In this document: piece after piece, positions 29,105 to 38,631 of the stretch | Position numbering within the stretch: the first letter of the stretch is position 1 | Layout: each line of letters opens with the position of its first letter | NCBI GenBank assembly: GCA_963814955.1 | Contig: CAWFEX010000016.1 | Span: forward strand, 78,415 to 142,414 | Origin: DATCJA01 sp963814955 | GTDB taxonomy: Bacteria; Acidobacteriota; Vicinamibacteria; Vicinamibacterales; UBA2999 | Reading direction: 5' to 3' | DNA: 64,000 nt | Position numbers and translations under genes: made by a program | The notes under the pieces: generated by a model | What the model was told of the DNA's origin: nothing | The model's input: the letters and a program-made list of their open reading frames with translations, nothing else | Database searches by the model: none

Positions 29105-29962
29105 GTGCGCAACATTGTCCTTCTGGCGATGCTCCTTGGATTCACGCTGTCGCTTCCAGCGCAGGAACCGCCGTCTCCGGCGCCGGCCCAGCCTCCGGCT
29201 GGGTTGTTCACGCCGCTCGCCGGCGAATTCACACCGCTGGCGCCGGCGGACCTCGCCTCGCGGCCGGCGCCGAAGCTGTTCGACGGGACACCCGACATCT
29301 CCGGGCCGTGGGTTGGCGGTGGCTCGAACGACGACATCGAGCGCGAAGGTGGATTGAAGCCGGGCGACATGCCGCTGCTGCCGTGGGCAAAGGCCCTTCG
29401 AGATTCGCGGAAGGAAGAAGATGAGCCGTATCTGTACTGCACACCTATGAGCGTCCCGCGCATGAACCCGTATCCGTGGCGGTTCGTGCAGTCCTACACC
29501 GCGCAAGGTCCGACGCACATCTTCGTGGTGCACGAGAATGGAGACGCGGGTTCCATCCGTCAGATTTTCATGGACGGCCGGGGACACCCCGACGATCCGA
29601 TCCCATCGTGGTGGGGGCACTCAATCGGGAAATGGGAGGACGACACGCTCGTCATCGACACCGTCGGCTACAACGACAAGTTCTGGTTCGACAGCCGCGG
29701 CACGCCGCACACCGAGCAGCTGCACACCATCGAACGGTGGACGCGGATCAACTGGGGCACGATGACCCATGACTTCACGCTCGACGATCCGGGCGCGTTC
29801 TCGCGCCCCGTGCAGCTGCAGTTCGTGGCGCGAGCGGTACCGCCAGGGCACGAGCTGATGGAGTTCATCTGCACCGAGAACAATCAGTACGGGATTGCCG
29901 CAGGCATCGAGAACGTCTACCAGGAAAAAGGGTACGGGCTCGAGAAGCCCGAGGCGAAGTAG
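29105..29962 (+). CDS. secreted GHSIG-family protein (subtype II, Pro-rich linker)
   Basis: 285 residues from GTG 29105 after GAGGAGG. The signal peptide ends LSLPAQ, then a Pro-rich linker (EPPSPAPAQPPAG). Core: KLFDGTPDISGPWVGGGSN, MPLLPWAKALRDSRK, CTPMSVPRMNPYPWRF, HIFVVHENGDAGS, GHSIGKWEDDTLVIDTVGYN, PHTEQLHTIERWTR, DDPGAFSRPVQLQF, FICTENNQYGIAAG, and a unique tail ending KPEAK. CTPM replaces CLPM but the Cys stays. It starts an operon with a DUF6152 gene and a di-heme cytochrome, the tightest link between the three families in this window. Confidence 0.85.
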   Translation: MRNIVLLAMLLGFTLSLPAQEPPSPAPAQPPAGLFTPLAGEFTPLAPADLASRPAPKLFDGTPDISGPWVGGGSNDDIEREGGLKPGDMPLLPWAKALRDSRKEEDEPYLYCTPMSVPRMNPYPWRFVQSYTAQGPTHIFVVHENGDAGSIRQIFMDGRGHPDDPIPSWWGHSIGKWEDDTLVIDTVGYNDKFWFDSRGTPHTEQLHTIERWTRINWGTMTHDFTLDDPGAFSRPVQLQFVARAVPPGHELMEFICTENNQYGIAAGIENVYQEKGYGLEKPEAK

Positions 29963-29975
29963 GAGGGGCGGGTAC

Positions 29976-30381
29976 ATGAGTACGAGCGTGCGGCTGGCGA
30001 TGGCGGTGGTCCTCCTCTCATGGACGCGCTCCCGTGGCGGCGCATCATTCATTCGAAGTCGAGTACGACCCGCGGAAGCCCATCGAGGCGGCGGGCACCA
30101 TCTCGAAAGTCGAGTGGACGAATCCACACATGCGTGTCTACGTGGACGTCACCGATGAGAAGGGTGTCGTGACCACGTGGAACCTCGAGCTCGGCAGCCC
30201 CAACAGCGTGCTGCGGCGGGGCTGGAAGAGGGCTGACCTCCAGGTGGGCGAGAAGGTCACCTTCAAGGGGTTCGGCGGAAGGAAGATACTCACTCGGGCC
30301 GTGGCCGATTCCATCACGCTGTCAGACGGCCGTGCGTTTACTGGCGCGTCCGGGGCGCCCGACATCGCACGTCCCCAATAG
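29976..30381 (+). CDS. DUF6152 family secreted protein, frameshift in the signal peptide
   Basis: ATG 29976 after AGGAGGGG, 13 bp beyond the GHSIG gene. The first residues MSTSVRLAMAVVLL are a signal peptide. The frame shifts between about 30010 and 30033. The other frame gives VAAHHSFEVEYDPRKPIEAAG at the predicted mature start, then EWTNPHMRVYVDV, TTWNLELGSPNSV and RRGWKRADLQVGEKVTFKGFGGR. About 134 residues restored. It is 9 bp from the cytochrome gene, so almost certainly co-transcribed. Confidence 0.8.
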
Positions 30382-30390
30382 AATCTGACT

Positions 30391-31534
30391 ATGAAGTATC
30401 CGATTCTCGGTGCAGCGGTAGCCGTGTTCGTCTGTTCCGCCGGTGCTTCCATCACGATGTCAGCGCAGGCTGCGCAGGGCGGCCAGCAACAAAGCCCGCC
30501 GATGTCCGAAAACGTCTTCAAGAACATTCAGGTTCTCAAGGGGATTCCCGCCGACGAATTCATGGACACCATGGGGATGTTCGCATCCTCGCTCCTGTTC
30601 GATTGCACAGGGTGCCACGTCCAGGAAATCCTGACCAACCGCGACGCCTTCGCGGTTGCGACGCCCCGGATCCAACGGGCCCGGCAGATGGTGGTGATGG
30701 TCAACACCATCAACCGCAATTTCTTTGGCGGACAGCCGCGTGTGACCTGCTTTACGTGCCATCGCGGCGCGGATACGCCAGAGGTCATTCCCGACCTTGC
30801 GTTGCAGTACGGCGACGTGGCGGATGAAAACCCGAACGCGATGCGGATATTCCCAGACGCACGAGTATCCGCCGACAAGGTTTTCGGCCGATACATCCAG
30901 GAACTGGGCGGCAACGATCGCGTGAGCAAGCTCACGAGCTTTATCGCGACTGGCAACTACGCCGGATTCAACACCGGCGACGCGAAGGTTCCGATTGAAA
31001 TCCACGCCAAGGCTCCGAATCAGCGGACGCAAATCGTTCGCACCTTCGAGGGTGATGCGATCAAGACATTCGACGGTCGCAACGCCTGGGCCGCTGAGGG
31101 CTGGCGGCAGATTCCGCTGATGGAATTTACCGGCGGCAACCTGACAGGTGCCCGCTTCGAAGCCATCGTGTCGTTTCCAGCCGGCATTCAAAAGGCGTAC
31201 AGCCAATGGCAGGCGACGCTGAGCGCCATTGACGGCCGCAACGTCCAGCTCCTGCAGGGAAGCAACCCGGGAGAGCTTCCGGTGAATCTGTATTTCGACG
31301 AGGAGTCAGGGCTGCTGGTACCGAACCGTCCGGTGGAGCAGGACGACGGTCGGGACGATTCCTACGCAGACCGACTACTCCGATTACCGGGATGTCGCCG
31401 GCGTCAAGATGCCGTTCCACATTCTCATGAGGTGGACCAACGGACAGAACACGATCGAGCTGACCGAGGTGCGCCCCAACGTCGCCATCGCAGCCGAACG
31501 GTTCGCCAGACCGGCACCGTTCAAGCCGCGATAG
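30391..31534 (+). CDS. di-heme RC-type cytochrome c fused to a LolA-like domain, frameshifted
   Basis: About 380 residues restored. The signal peptide ends near TMSAQ. FKNIQVLKGIPADEFMDTMG leads to the heme motifs CTGCH and CFTCH. The C-terminal half has GGNDRVSKLTSFIATGNY, VPIEIHAKAPNQ, NAWAAEGWRQIP and LQGSNPGELPVNLYF. One extra C at 31321-31322 shifts the frame, and the repaired end reads VRTVRWSRTTVG, YSDYRDVAGVKMPFHI and RFARPAPFKPR. Close paralog of 27710. Third gene of the GHSIG-DUF6152-cytochrome operon, suggesting that the proteins exchange electrons (inference). Confidence 0.8.
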
Positions 31535-31651
31535 CCCGGGGCCGTCCGTCTTGACATCGAGAATGGCGCGTTGCCATGATGTAGCGCCTGAAAGAGTCGG
31601 GTCTACGCGAGCTACGGTTCCGAAGAGCCAGTTGCGTTTGGAGGGAGTTCA

Positions 31652-32038
31652 ATGCGAATGAAGCTTGCGGCGTTTGTGACGACCTTCGGTCTTTTTGCCT
31701 GCGGCGCATCGCTTGTCGCTCACCACGCGGTCGGGGCGGAATACGACGCGAACAAGCCAATCAAGTTGACAGGCCAGGTCACGAAGATCGAGTGGACGAA
31801 TCCACACGCCCGTATCTACTTCGACGTCGCCCAGCCTGACGGAACGAAAGTCAATTGGAACGTCGAGCTGGCCGCCAGAAGCGCGCTCGTGCGCCAGGGG
31901 TGGAGCGCGAGGTCGCTCAACATCGGCGACACCGTGACGGTCGAAGGCATCATGGCGCGGTCGGGCGTGAACATGGTCAACGCACGCGCGGTCTCGCTGC
32001 CGGACGGGAAGAAAGTTTTCTCGAACAACGACCAGTAG
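31652..32038 (+). CDS. DUF6152 family secreted protein
   Basis: 128 residues. ATG 31652 after GGAGGG; a second ATG lies two codons on. Signal peptide MRMKLAAFVTTFGLFACGASLVA, predicted mature start HHAVGAEYDANKPIKLTG, then IEWTNPHARIYFDV, NWNVELAARSALV and RQGWSARSLNIGDTVTVEG. Signal-peptide length and the HH start match the other copies. The 117-bp gap to the cytochrome gene shows nothing notable. Confidence 0.9.
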   Translation: MRMKLAAFVTTFGLFACGASLVAHHAVGAEYDANKPIKLTGQVTKIEWTNPHARIYFDVAQPDGTKVNWNVELAARSALVRQGWSARSLNIGDTVTVEGIMARSGVNMVNARAVSLPDGKKVFSNNDQ

Positions 32039-32050
32039 ACAGTTTCAAAC

Positions 32051-32098
32051 CGTGGTGTCCGGCTTCAGCCGGACCTGAAGTTCGCTGGAAGGCGGACG
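32051..32098. repeat. REP/BIME lacking the inner palindrome
   Basis: GTGG foot, TGTCCGGCTTCAGCCGGAC, CTGAAGTTCGC and AGGCGGAC. It has the frame of the composites at 20340 and 46846 but only a few bases in place of their filler. Confidence 0.65.
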
Positions 32099-32117
32099 AA
32101 ATCCCAAAGGGGGTCGC

Positions 32118-32940
32118 GTGAGGAAGCTCTTTGTCGTCTTCCTGATGACGGCAGCGCTCCTGCCGCTGCTGGCGCAGCCGGCGTCGACACAATACGACCA
32201 GGCCCAGAAGCCGATCGCGGCGGTGAGGCGCGCCGGTCCGCCGAAGGGTGCGGTGCCCAGACTGCCGAACGGGATGGTCGATCTGATGGACGCGACGTGG
32301 ACCGGAGGTGGCCCCGTCAACGACCTCGAAGGCCAGGGTGGATTGAAGAAGGGCGAGCTCGATGGCCTTCTGCTTCCGTGGGCGAAGGCGTTGATGGCGA
32401 CGCGGGATGAAACCCAGGAGCCGCATAACGCGTGTCTGCCCATGGGCGTCCCCCGCGTGACGCCGTTCCCGTACCGCTTCGTGCAGAACTACACCCACAA
32501 GCCGCCTACGCACATGTTCATCCTGCACGAAGGGAACATCCACAGCTATCGGCAGATCTTCATGGACGGCCGGAAGCATCCGGCGGACCTCGATCCAACG
32601 TGGTACGGCCATTCGATCGGGTCGTGGGAAAAGGACACGCTCGTCATCGACACTGTGGGCTACAACGACAAGTTCTGGTTCGACCGCCGTGGTCACCCGC
32701 ACTCAGAGCAGTTGCGTACCGTGGAGCGATGGACCCGGTTGAACCTCGGCGAGATGGAGAACAAGGTCACCATCGACGACCCGGGCGCATACAGCAAGCC
32801 GTTCACGGTGACGTTCATGGCGACAACGACGCCCGGTGACGAGTTGCTCGAGTACCATCTGCCAGGAAAACAATCAGTACGGTATTCAAACGATTCCCGG
32901 CTACAAAGGTCCGACCTTCGGTGCGGCGCCGGCGAAGTAA
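32118..32940 (+). CDS. secreted GHSIG-family protein (subtype III), frameshifted
   Basis: About 273 residues when repaired, GTG start. Signal peptide RKLFVVFLMTAALLPLLAQ. Subtype III marks: AGPPKGAVPRLPNGMVDL, LLPWAKALMATRDETQEPHN, CLPMGVPRVTPFPYRF, QNYTHKPPTHMFILHEGN. Core: GHSIGSWEKDTLVIDTVGYN, GHPHSEQLRTVERWTR (LRT where others have LHT, so this His is lost) and DDPGAYSKP. An extra C at 32855-32856 shifts the frame, and the repaired end is YICQENNQYGIQTIPGYKG to APAK. Sister of the minus-strand copy at 40070. Confidence 0.8.
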
Positions 32941-33047
32941 GCCGCGCTCGACGGTCGTATCGGCGCACGCGCTTTCGTGATCGGACGATCCACCCGCCGG
33001 CACGCCGCCGGCGGGAAGAACGATGTCTTCAGTGAGGGTGTAATCAC

Positions 33048-33860
33048 ATGGCACGACGTTTTGCTTCAAGTATGTTGATGTTGGCGATCGCGGTTCTCTT
33101 TGCGACTCTTCCGGCGGGAGCGCAGCAGGCCGCGACGGAGAAACAGTTCGAGCCGCAGGTCGGGCAGGCCGGAAAAGACGTTGTCTGGGTACCGACGCCG
33201 CAGGCGCTCGTCGACAAGATGCTCGACATGGCCAAGGTCACCCCGCAGGACTTCGTGATGGACCTCGGCTCTGGTGATGGCCGCACCGTCATTACCGCCG
33301 CGAAACGCGGCGCCCGTGCCACGGGCATTGAATACAACCCCAACATGGTGGAGCTGTCGCGGAAAAATGCCGCCGCGGCGGGCATGACGCAGCGCGCCAC
33401 ATTCCAGCAGGCCGACCTGTTCGAGACCGACTTCTCGAAGGCACAGGTCATCACCATGTTTCTGCTGCCGTCGATCAACATGAAGCTTCGGCCCAAGCTG
33501 CTCGAGCTCAGGCCTGGAACCAGAATCGTGTCGAACACGTTCACGATGGAAGACTGGGAAGCGGACGAGACGCAGAGGATCGAGCAGGACTGCACCAGCT
33601 GGTGTACGGCGCTCCTGTGGATCGTGCCGGCAAAGGTCGACGGGACGTGGCGCATCGGTCAGAACAATCTCGTGCTGAAGCAGCAGTTTCAGATGCTGTC
33701 CGGGTCGCTCGGCTCGACCATGATCTCGGCCGGACGCATGCGCGGAGACGAGATTACCTTCACCGCCGGCAACGCCGTATATACCGGGCGCGTCTCCGGA
33801 AACAGCATCAAGGGGTCGATCAAGGGCGGGAGCGGGGGCACGTTTACTGCCACACGTTGA
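33048..33860 (+). CDS. exported class I SAM methyltransferase-like protein
   Basis: 270 residues. The signal peptide MARRFASSMLMLAIAVLFATLPAGA is clear. VPTPQALVDKMLDMAKV precedes motif I FVMDLGSGDGRTVITAAKRG. The acidic residue ending strand 2 is in ATGIEYNPNMVEL, followed by QADLFETDFSKAQVITMFLLPSIN. This is the usual form of small class I methyltransferases that annotate as SAM-dependent. The C-terminal 90 residues (LSGSLGSTMISAGRMRGDEITF to GTFTATR) form a beta-rich addition. SAM is not expected outside the cytoplasm, so the role is open. An intrinsic terminator follows. Confidence 0.85.
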   Translation: MARRFASSMLMLAIAVLFATLPAGAQQAATEKQFEPQVGQAGKDVVWVPTPQALVDKMLDMAKVTPQDFVMDLGSGDGRTVITAAKRGARATGIEYNPNMVELSRKNAAAAGMTQRATFQQADLFETDFSKAQVITMFLLPSINMKLRPKLLELRPGTRIVSNTFTMEDWEADETQRIEQDCTSWCTALLWIVPAKVDGTWRIGQNNLVLKQQFQMLSGSLGSTMISAGRMRGDEITFTAGNAVYTGRVSGNSIKGSIKGGSGGTFTATR

Positions 33861-33888
33861 ATCGCGCACTGAACGCGCAGTTTGCCAA

Positions 33889-33917
33889 GGGGCTGACACC
33901 AGTCAGCCCCTTTTTTT
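33889..33917 (+). terminator. intrinsic terminator
   Basis: GGGGCTGAC / GTCAGCCCC (9 perfect pairs, loop ACCA) followed by seven T. It lies 29 bp after the methyltransferase stop and separates it from the receptor unit. Confidence 0.9.
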
Positions 33918-33977
33918 CTGCACTCGTTTGCTGCCGCGCATGTCCGTGGACGGTCTTGTGTTTATGTCTTGTGTTTA

Positions 33978-34006
33978 TTGACCCCTGTTTTTCCCTGTGC
34001 TACCGT
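33978..34006 (+). promoter_or_regulatory. putative sigma-70 type promoter of the TBDR at 34146
   Basis: TTGACC at 33978-33983, a 17-bp spacer, TACCGT at 34001-34006. It would give a leader of about 130 nt. Pattern match only. Confidence 0.4.
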
Positions 34007-34145
34007 CCGCCGTCAACGTCCTGAACCTTGTTCTTGCGGAAAAAAAGAAAGTCGAAGACTTCATAGCGTCGTAGCCGGCAGTTCTAATTCGTTCGCGTTT
34101 CGGCCCCGGTCGTCATCTCTAGCTCCGGACTCGAAGGAGGATGCC

Positions 34146-37100
34146 ATGAGGCGGTTCCTGAGGGGTTTCTCGGCTGGCGCGTTAATGCTTCTGGTGAGCG
34201 TCCCTGCATGGGCGCAGGCCACCGCCGCGCTCAACGGCAGGGTCACCGACGAGAGCGGTGGAATCCTGCCCGGCGTCAGCGTCACGGCGACCCAGACCGA
34301 CACCGGCTTCTCGCGGTCAGTCGTCACGGACGGGAACGGCACCTACGTGCTGCCGAATCTTCCCGTCGGGCCCTACCAGCTCGAGATGACGCTGCAGGGG
34401 TTCCGCACCTACATGCAGACGGGCATCGTCCTGCAGGTGGCGGCCACGCCGACGATCAATGCGGTGCTGACGGTCGGGAGTCTCGAAGAGACGGTGTCGG
34501 TGGAAGCGGCGGCGCCGCTCGTCGACGTCCGGAGCACCGGTATCAGCGAAGTGGTCGAGCAGGAGCGGATCCTCGAGCTGCCACTCGAGGGCCGCAACCC
34601 GGCTGCCCTGATTGCAATGGTCGGCGGTGTAGTGCAGGAAACGCCAAACAATAAAAGCATGCCGGGCTCGACGTATACGGGCGTAGCCGGAAGCCTTCCG
34701 TTCGGCGTGACGTACCTGCTCGATGGTGCCCCGCACAACAACCCGTACGACAACCTCAACATGCCGCTCCCGTTTCCGGACGCGATGCAGGAATTTCGCG
34801 TCGCCACGAGCGGGCTCTCCGCCGACAACGGCGTGCATTCGGGCGGCTCGGTGAACGTGGTGACGAAGTCGGGCACGAACATATTCCATGGAACGCTCTT
34901 CGAGTTCCTCCGCGACAAGCGGTTCAACGCCAAGGCGGTCTTCGCGCCCATCAATCCTGCGACCGGCGATCGGCTGGACGACGGCCTCAGACGGAATCAG
35001 CTCGGCGGCGTGATGGGCGGTCCGATCCTGGCGGATCGTCTCTTCTTCTTCGGCGCCTACCAGGGGACGTTCCAGAAGGTGGCGCCGCCCGACTCGATCA
35101 CGCGAATCGCGACGCCGGCAATGCTGGCCGGTGACTTCACGGCGTTCACCTCCCCGGCCTGCAACCGTGGTCAGCAGATCACGTTGCGCGGGCCGTTCGT
35201 GAACAACCAGATCGATCCGCGCATGTTCAGCCCGGCGGCGATGGCGATTGCACGGCAACTGCCGATCACGGCTGACCCGTGCGGCGACGTCCGGTTTTCC
35301 GCGCCGCTGAGCTACGACCAGAGCCAGATTGTCACCAAGGTCGATTACCAGGGAAGCGGCGGCCATTCCATCTTCGGCCGCTACATGCTGACCTTCGACG
35401 AGCAGGTCCCGGCGTGGCCCAAGTCGGGCAACGTGCTGACCACGAGGGCCGAGGACAACGCGCAGAACCATCGCGCGCATTCTCTGACGTTCGGCGATAC
35501 GCGCGTGTTCGGCACCGACACGGTGAACGCGTTTCGCGTGGCATGGAACCGCAGCCGCGCGCACTATCACCTCGAGCCGTTCTTCGGCGCCGAAACGCTT
35601 GGCATCAATAACTTCCACAATTACGTGCCCGGCATCATTGGCATCGAGATCAGTGGCGGATTCACCACCGCCTCGGGCGGCTCGGTGCTGTTCCAGGGCG
35701 ATACGGACGCATATCAGGTTTCCGACGACATCACGCTGGTGCGGGGCAGCCATCAGCTCGCTCTGGGCGGGCAGGTGGCGTACTGGACGCACTATACGGT
35801 CGACGGCCAGCGCGGCGTCGGTCTCTGGACCTTCGACGGATCGTTAACCGGGGCCGGCATGGCGGACTTCCTGACGGGACGATTGGCGCGTCTCGAGCAC
35901 GCGCGGCCAGGCGTGCTCGACTTGACACAGAGATACCTGGGCTTCTACGCACAGGACACCTGGCGCGTCAGCCCGCGTGTGACGCTCAACGGCGGGATAC
36001 GGTGGGAGCCGTTCTTCGGCGCGCACATCCAGAACCAGGCGATTGCCAATTTCGATCTCGACAGGTTCCGCCAGGGCGCCACGAGCACGGTCTTTCGCAA
36101 CGCGCCGCCCGGATTCCTGTATCCCGGCGACGCCGATTTTCCGTCCGGCACATCGGGGCTGAACAACAAGTGGACCAACTTCGCGCCGCGCGTCGGAATG
36201 GCATGGGACGTAACCGGCGACGGCCGGATGGCGGTGCGATCCTCGGTACAGCCTCGGCTACGATTTTCAGGGCGCGTCGTACCTGTTCATCAGCGCGACA
36301 GCGCCGCCCTTCGGCGGCCGGCTGCGTGTCACCCAGTTGCCGGGCGGCTTCGACGATCCATATCGTGACTTCCCCGGCGGGGCGCCGCATCCGTATCCGG
36401 AAGCGCCAGGTCCGGATGCGCAGTTTCCGGCGTACGGCGCGCTCGCATCGGTTGACCCCGACAACAACTCCACGCGCGTCCAGTCATGGAACGTCATCGT
36501 CGAGCGGCAGATCGGCGCATCGTGGCAGGTGGCCGCCAGCTATCTCGGCAGCTATACGGATCGGATCTGGGCGCAGGCGCAGCGCAACCCCGGCGTCTTC
36601 ATGGCGGGCGCGACGGCGGCGAACCTGAATCAGCGGCGCGTGCTGTCGCTGGAGAACCCGCAGGCATCGCGGCTCATCGGATCGATCGAACGCCATGAGG
36701 CCATCGGCACGCAGACCTACCGCGCGCTGCGGGTGTCGACCCAGCGGCGTGCGGCCAGCGGCGTGAGCCTGACCGCGAACTACACGCGCTCCTACTGCGT
36801 TGGCAATGTCGCCCAGACCACGTTCTTCACGGGCGGCCAGAGTCTGCAGGATCCCGACAACCCTGACTGGGATCTCGGCAACTGCCAGTTCTCCCGGCGG
36901 CACATCGCCAACGCAACGGTGACCGTGGAGACGCCGCAGTTTGAGAACCGCGGGGTGAATATTCTGGCGTCGGGGTGGAATGTGGCGGGCATTCTCAAGG
37001 CGTCCTCAGGCACCTGGCTCACCGTGATGACGCTCCGCGACATCGCCGCGACGGGTATCTTGCAACAACGGGTCAACCAGGTGCTGGACAACCCGTACGG

Positions 37101-37440
37101 AGACAAGACGCTGAACAACTATCTGAATCGCGCCGCGTTTGCCGACCCGGCACCGGGGCAGTTGGGTAACCACACACGCAACAGCATCGAAGGACCCGCC
37201 TACTGGAGCATCGATCTGGCGCTGACGCGTCGGATCCCGCTTGGCGCCACGAACAACCTGGAGCTTCGCCTGGAGACGTTCAACCTGTTGAACCACTTCA
37301 ACTGGGGCAATCCGGGACCGCCGCTGGGCGGCGGCGGCAACGCCAATACCGTCAATTTCGATGCCGGCAACTTCGGGCAGATCATCACACAGGCGGGGAC
37401 GCCGCGCATTCTGCAGTTCGGGATCAAATATGCGTTCTGA
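34146..37440 (+). CDS. TonB-dependent receptor with CarboxypepD_reg domain, frameshifted
   Basis: About 1097 residues restored. ATG 34146 follows GAAGGAGG. The signal peptide is MRRFLRGFSAGALMLLVSVPAWA. Regulatory domain GRVTDESGGILPGVSV, plug QTGIVLQVAATP, VEQERILELPLEGRNPAAL, YLLDGAPHNNPYDN, VVTKSGTNIFHG. In the barrel an extra G at 36245-36246 turns SSYSLGYDF into SSVQPRLRF. The second frame continues LPGGFDDPYRDFPGG to ILQFGIKYAF with terminal Phe. Own promoter and a terminator upstream mark it as a separate unit. Confidence 0.9.
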
Positions 37441-37518
37441 CGAAATTTTCGCTCCGACAGGCCACAGAGACACGGAGACATTGAGACTTGAAATCAGGAA
37501 TACGTGCTGATCGTCCAA

Positions 37519-37582
37519 GTCCGGCTGAAGCCGGACACTACGTACCAGCGCCGCCGTACGTAGTGTCCGGCTTCAGCCGGAC
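37519..37582. repeat. head-to-head pair of REP palindromes (BIME)
   Basis: Minus copy 37519-37541 and plus copy 37560-37582, each with TGTCCGGCTTCAGCCGGAC, their GTAG feet facing each other across TACGTA-type flanks. The plus copy supplies the first codons of the next gene. Confidence 0.8.
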
Positions 37583-38483
37583 CGTTCTCGTTGCGCTCGC
37601 CATCCTGTTCTTGCCGGGTCCTTCAGTCTTCGCGCAGGTGGACGTCGCCGGCAAGTGGCGTCCTCTTGGCCGCAACGAGGATGGCAGCGGCATGACGGGC
37701 GACGCGGCCGGTCTTCCGATCAGTCAGGAGGGCCGGTGGCGGGGGGACAGCTGGTCGCCAGGCGAGTTCGACGTCGCCGAGTGGGTGTGCCGCCCGCATC
37801 CGTGGGACTTCTCGCTCGAAGGCGTCCTGTCGGCGCTGCACCTCTGGTCGGAGGTCGATCCGGCCACGCAGAAGGTGGCTGCCTATCGCGGGCACATCAA
37901 CCAGCTGGAGCAGGAAACGACGATCTGGATGGATGGCCGTCCGCATCCTGCGGAACACGCACCCAACTCCTGGAGCGGTTTCTCTACCGGCGAATGGGAC
38001 GGCGACACGCTCGTCGTCACGACGACGCACGTCAAGGAGAGCTACATTCGGCGGTCGGGTCTGATGCGCAGCGATCGATCGACGATCCGGACGCGGTGGA
38101 AGCGCATGGGCAATCTCCTTCAGGCCACCGTGATCATCTACGACCCGATCTATCTCGCTGAACCCTACATCCGCACGACCATGATGTGGGAGGCTGATTC
38201 CGCCATGCGGCTGGAGCCGTATCCGTGCGAAGAAGCCACGGAAACCGCCATTCCCCGCGGCGCGGTGCCACATTTTCTTCCAGGTACGAGCCCGTTGCCG
38301 GGCCTGGATCCGAAGCTTGCCGATCAGTTCGGCACGCCGCACCTGGCGCGCCTCGGCGGTCCCGAGACGATGTACCCGGAGTACATCAAGAAGATGAAAG
38401 GCATGCCGAAGCCGACCGTAACGGCGCCTCGCGGCACCACCGAGCGCGGCTCGTCGCAGCCGCTGCTCGAGCCGCCTCGGTAA
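37563..38483 (+). CDS. secreted protein, distant GHSIG relative (family C)
   Basis: 306 residues from GTG 37563, which lies inside a REP, so the n-region (V)SGFSRT is repeat-derived. TVLVALAILFLPGPSVFA completes the signal peptide. An upstream TTG at 37488 is possible. The body resembles the minus-strand gene at 43184: WMDGRPHPAEHAPNSW, FSTGEWDGDTLVVTTTHVKE, RRSGLMRSDRSTIRTRW, YDPIYLAEPYIRTTMMWE, and MYPEYIKKMKGMPKP. DGRxHP and GxWxGDTLVV echo the GHSIG core, so it is probably a distant relative. No enzymatic motif is recognised. Confidence 0.65.
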   Translation: MSGFSRTVLVALAILFLPGPSVFAQVDVAGKWRPLGRNEDGSGMTGDAAGLPISQEGRWRGDSWSPGEFDVAEWVCRPHPWDFSLEGVLSALHLWSEVDPATQKVAAYRGHINQLEQETTIWMDGRPHPAEHAPNSWSGFSTGEWDGDTLVVTTTHVKESYIRRSGLMRSDRSTIRTRWKRMGNLLQATVIIYDPIYLAEPYIRTTMMWEADSAMRLEPYPCEEATETAIPRGAVPHFLPGTSPLPGLDPKLADQFGTPHLARLGGPETMYPEYIKKMKGMPKPTVTAPRGTTERGSSQPLLEPPR

Positions 38484-38487
38484 CTTC

Positions 38488-38622
38488 CACGGGCCACAGA
38501 GGCGCAGAGACACAGAGGATCATCGATCATCGATGCTCCAATGTGGTTTCCGTGAGGACGCGCAGGCTGAAGCCTGCTCTCTACGAGTCAGCTCCGTGTC
38601 TCCGTGTCTCCGTGGCCTGTAG
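38488..38622. repeat. CACGGGCCACAGAGG element with a nested REP
   Basis: Left end CACGGGCCACAGAGGC, right end TCTCCGTGGCCTGT, inverted. Inside, at 38559-38584, lies a minus-strand REP with a GCAGGCTTCAGCCTGC core. One repeat family has landed inside the other. A half copy also precedes the family C gene at about 37453-37486. Confidence 0.65.
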
Positions 38623-38631
38623 TTGTGAAAA

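Noticed and set aside
34317..35792. 491-codon open frame antisense to the receptor at 34146
   Set aside because: Same reason: low-complexity Arg/His composition and opposite to a well-supported gene.
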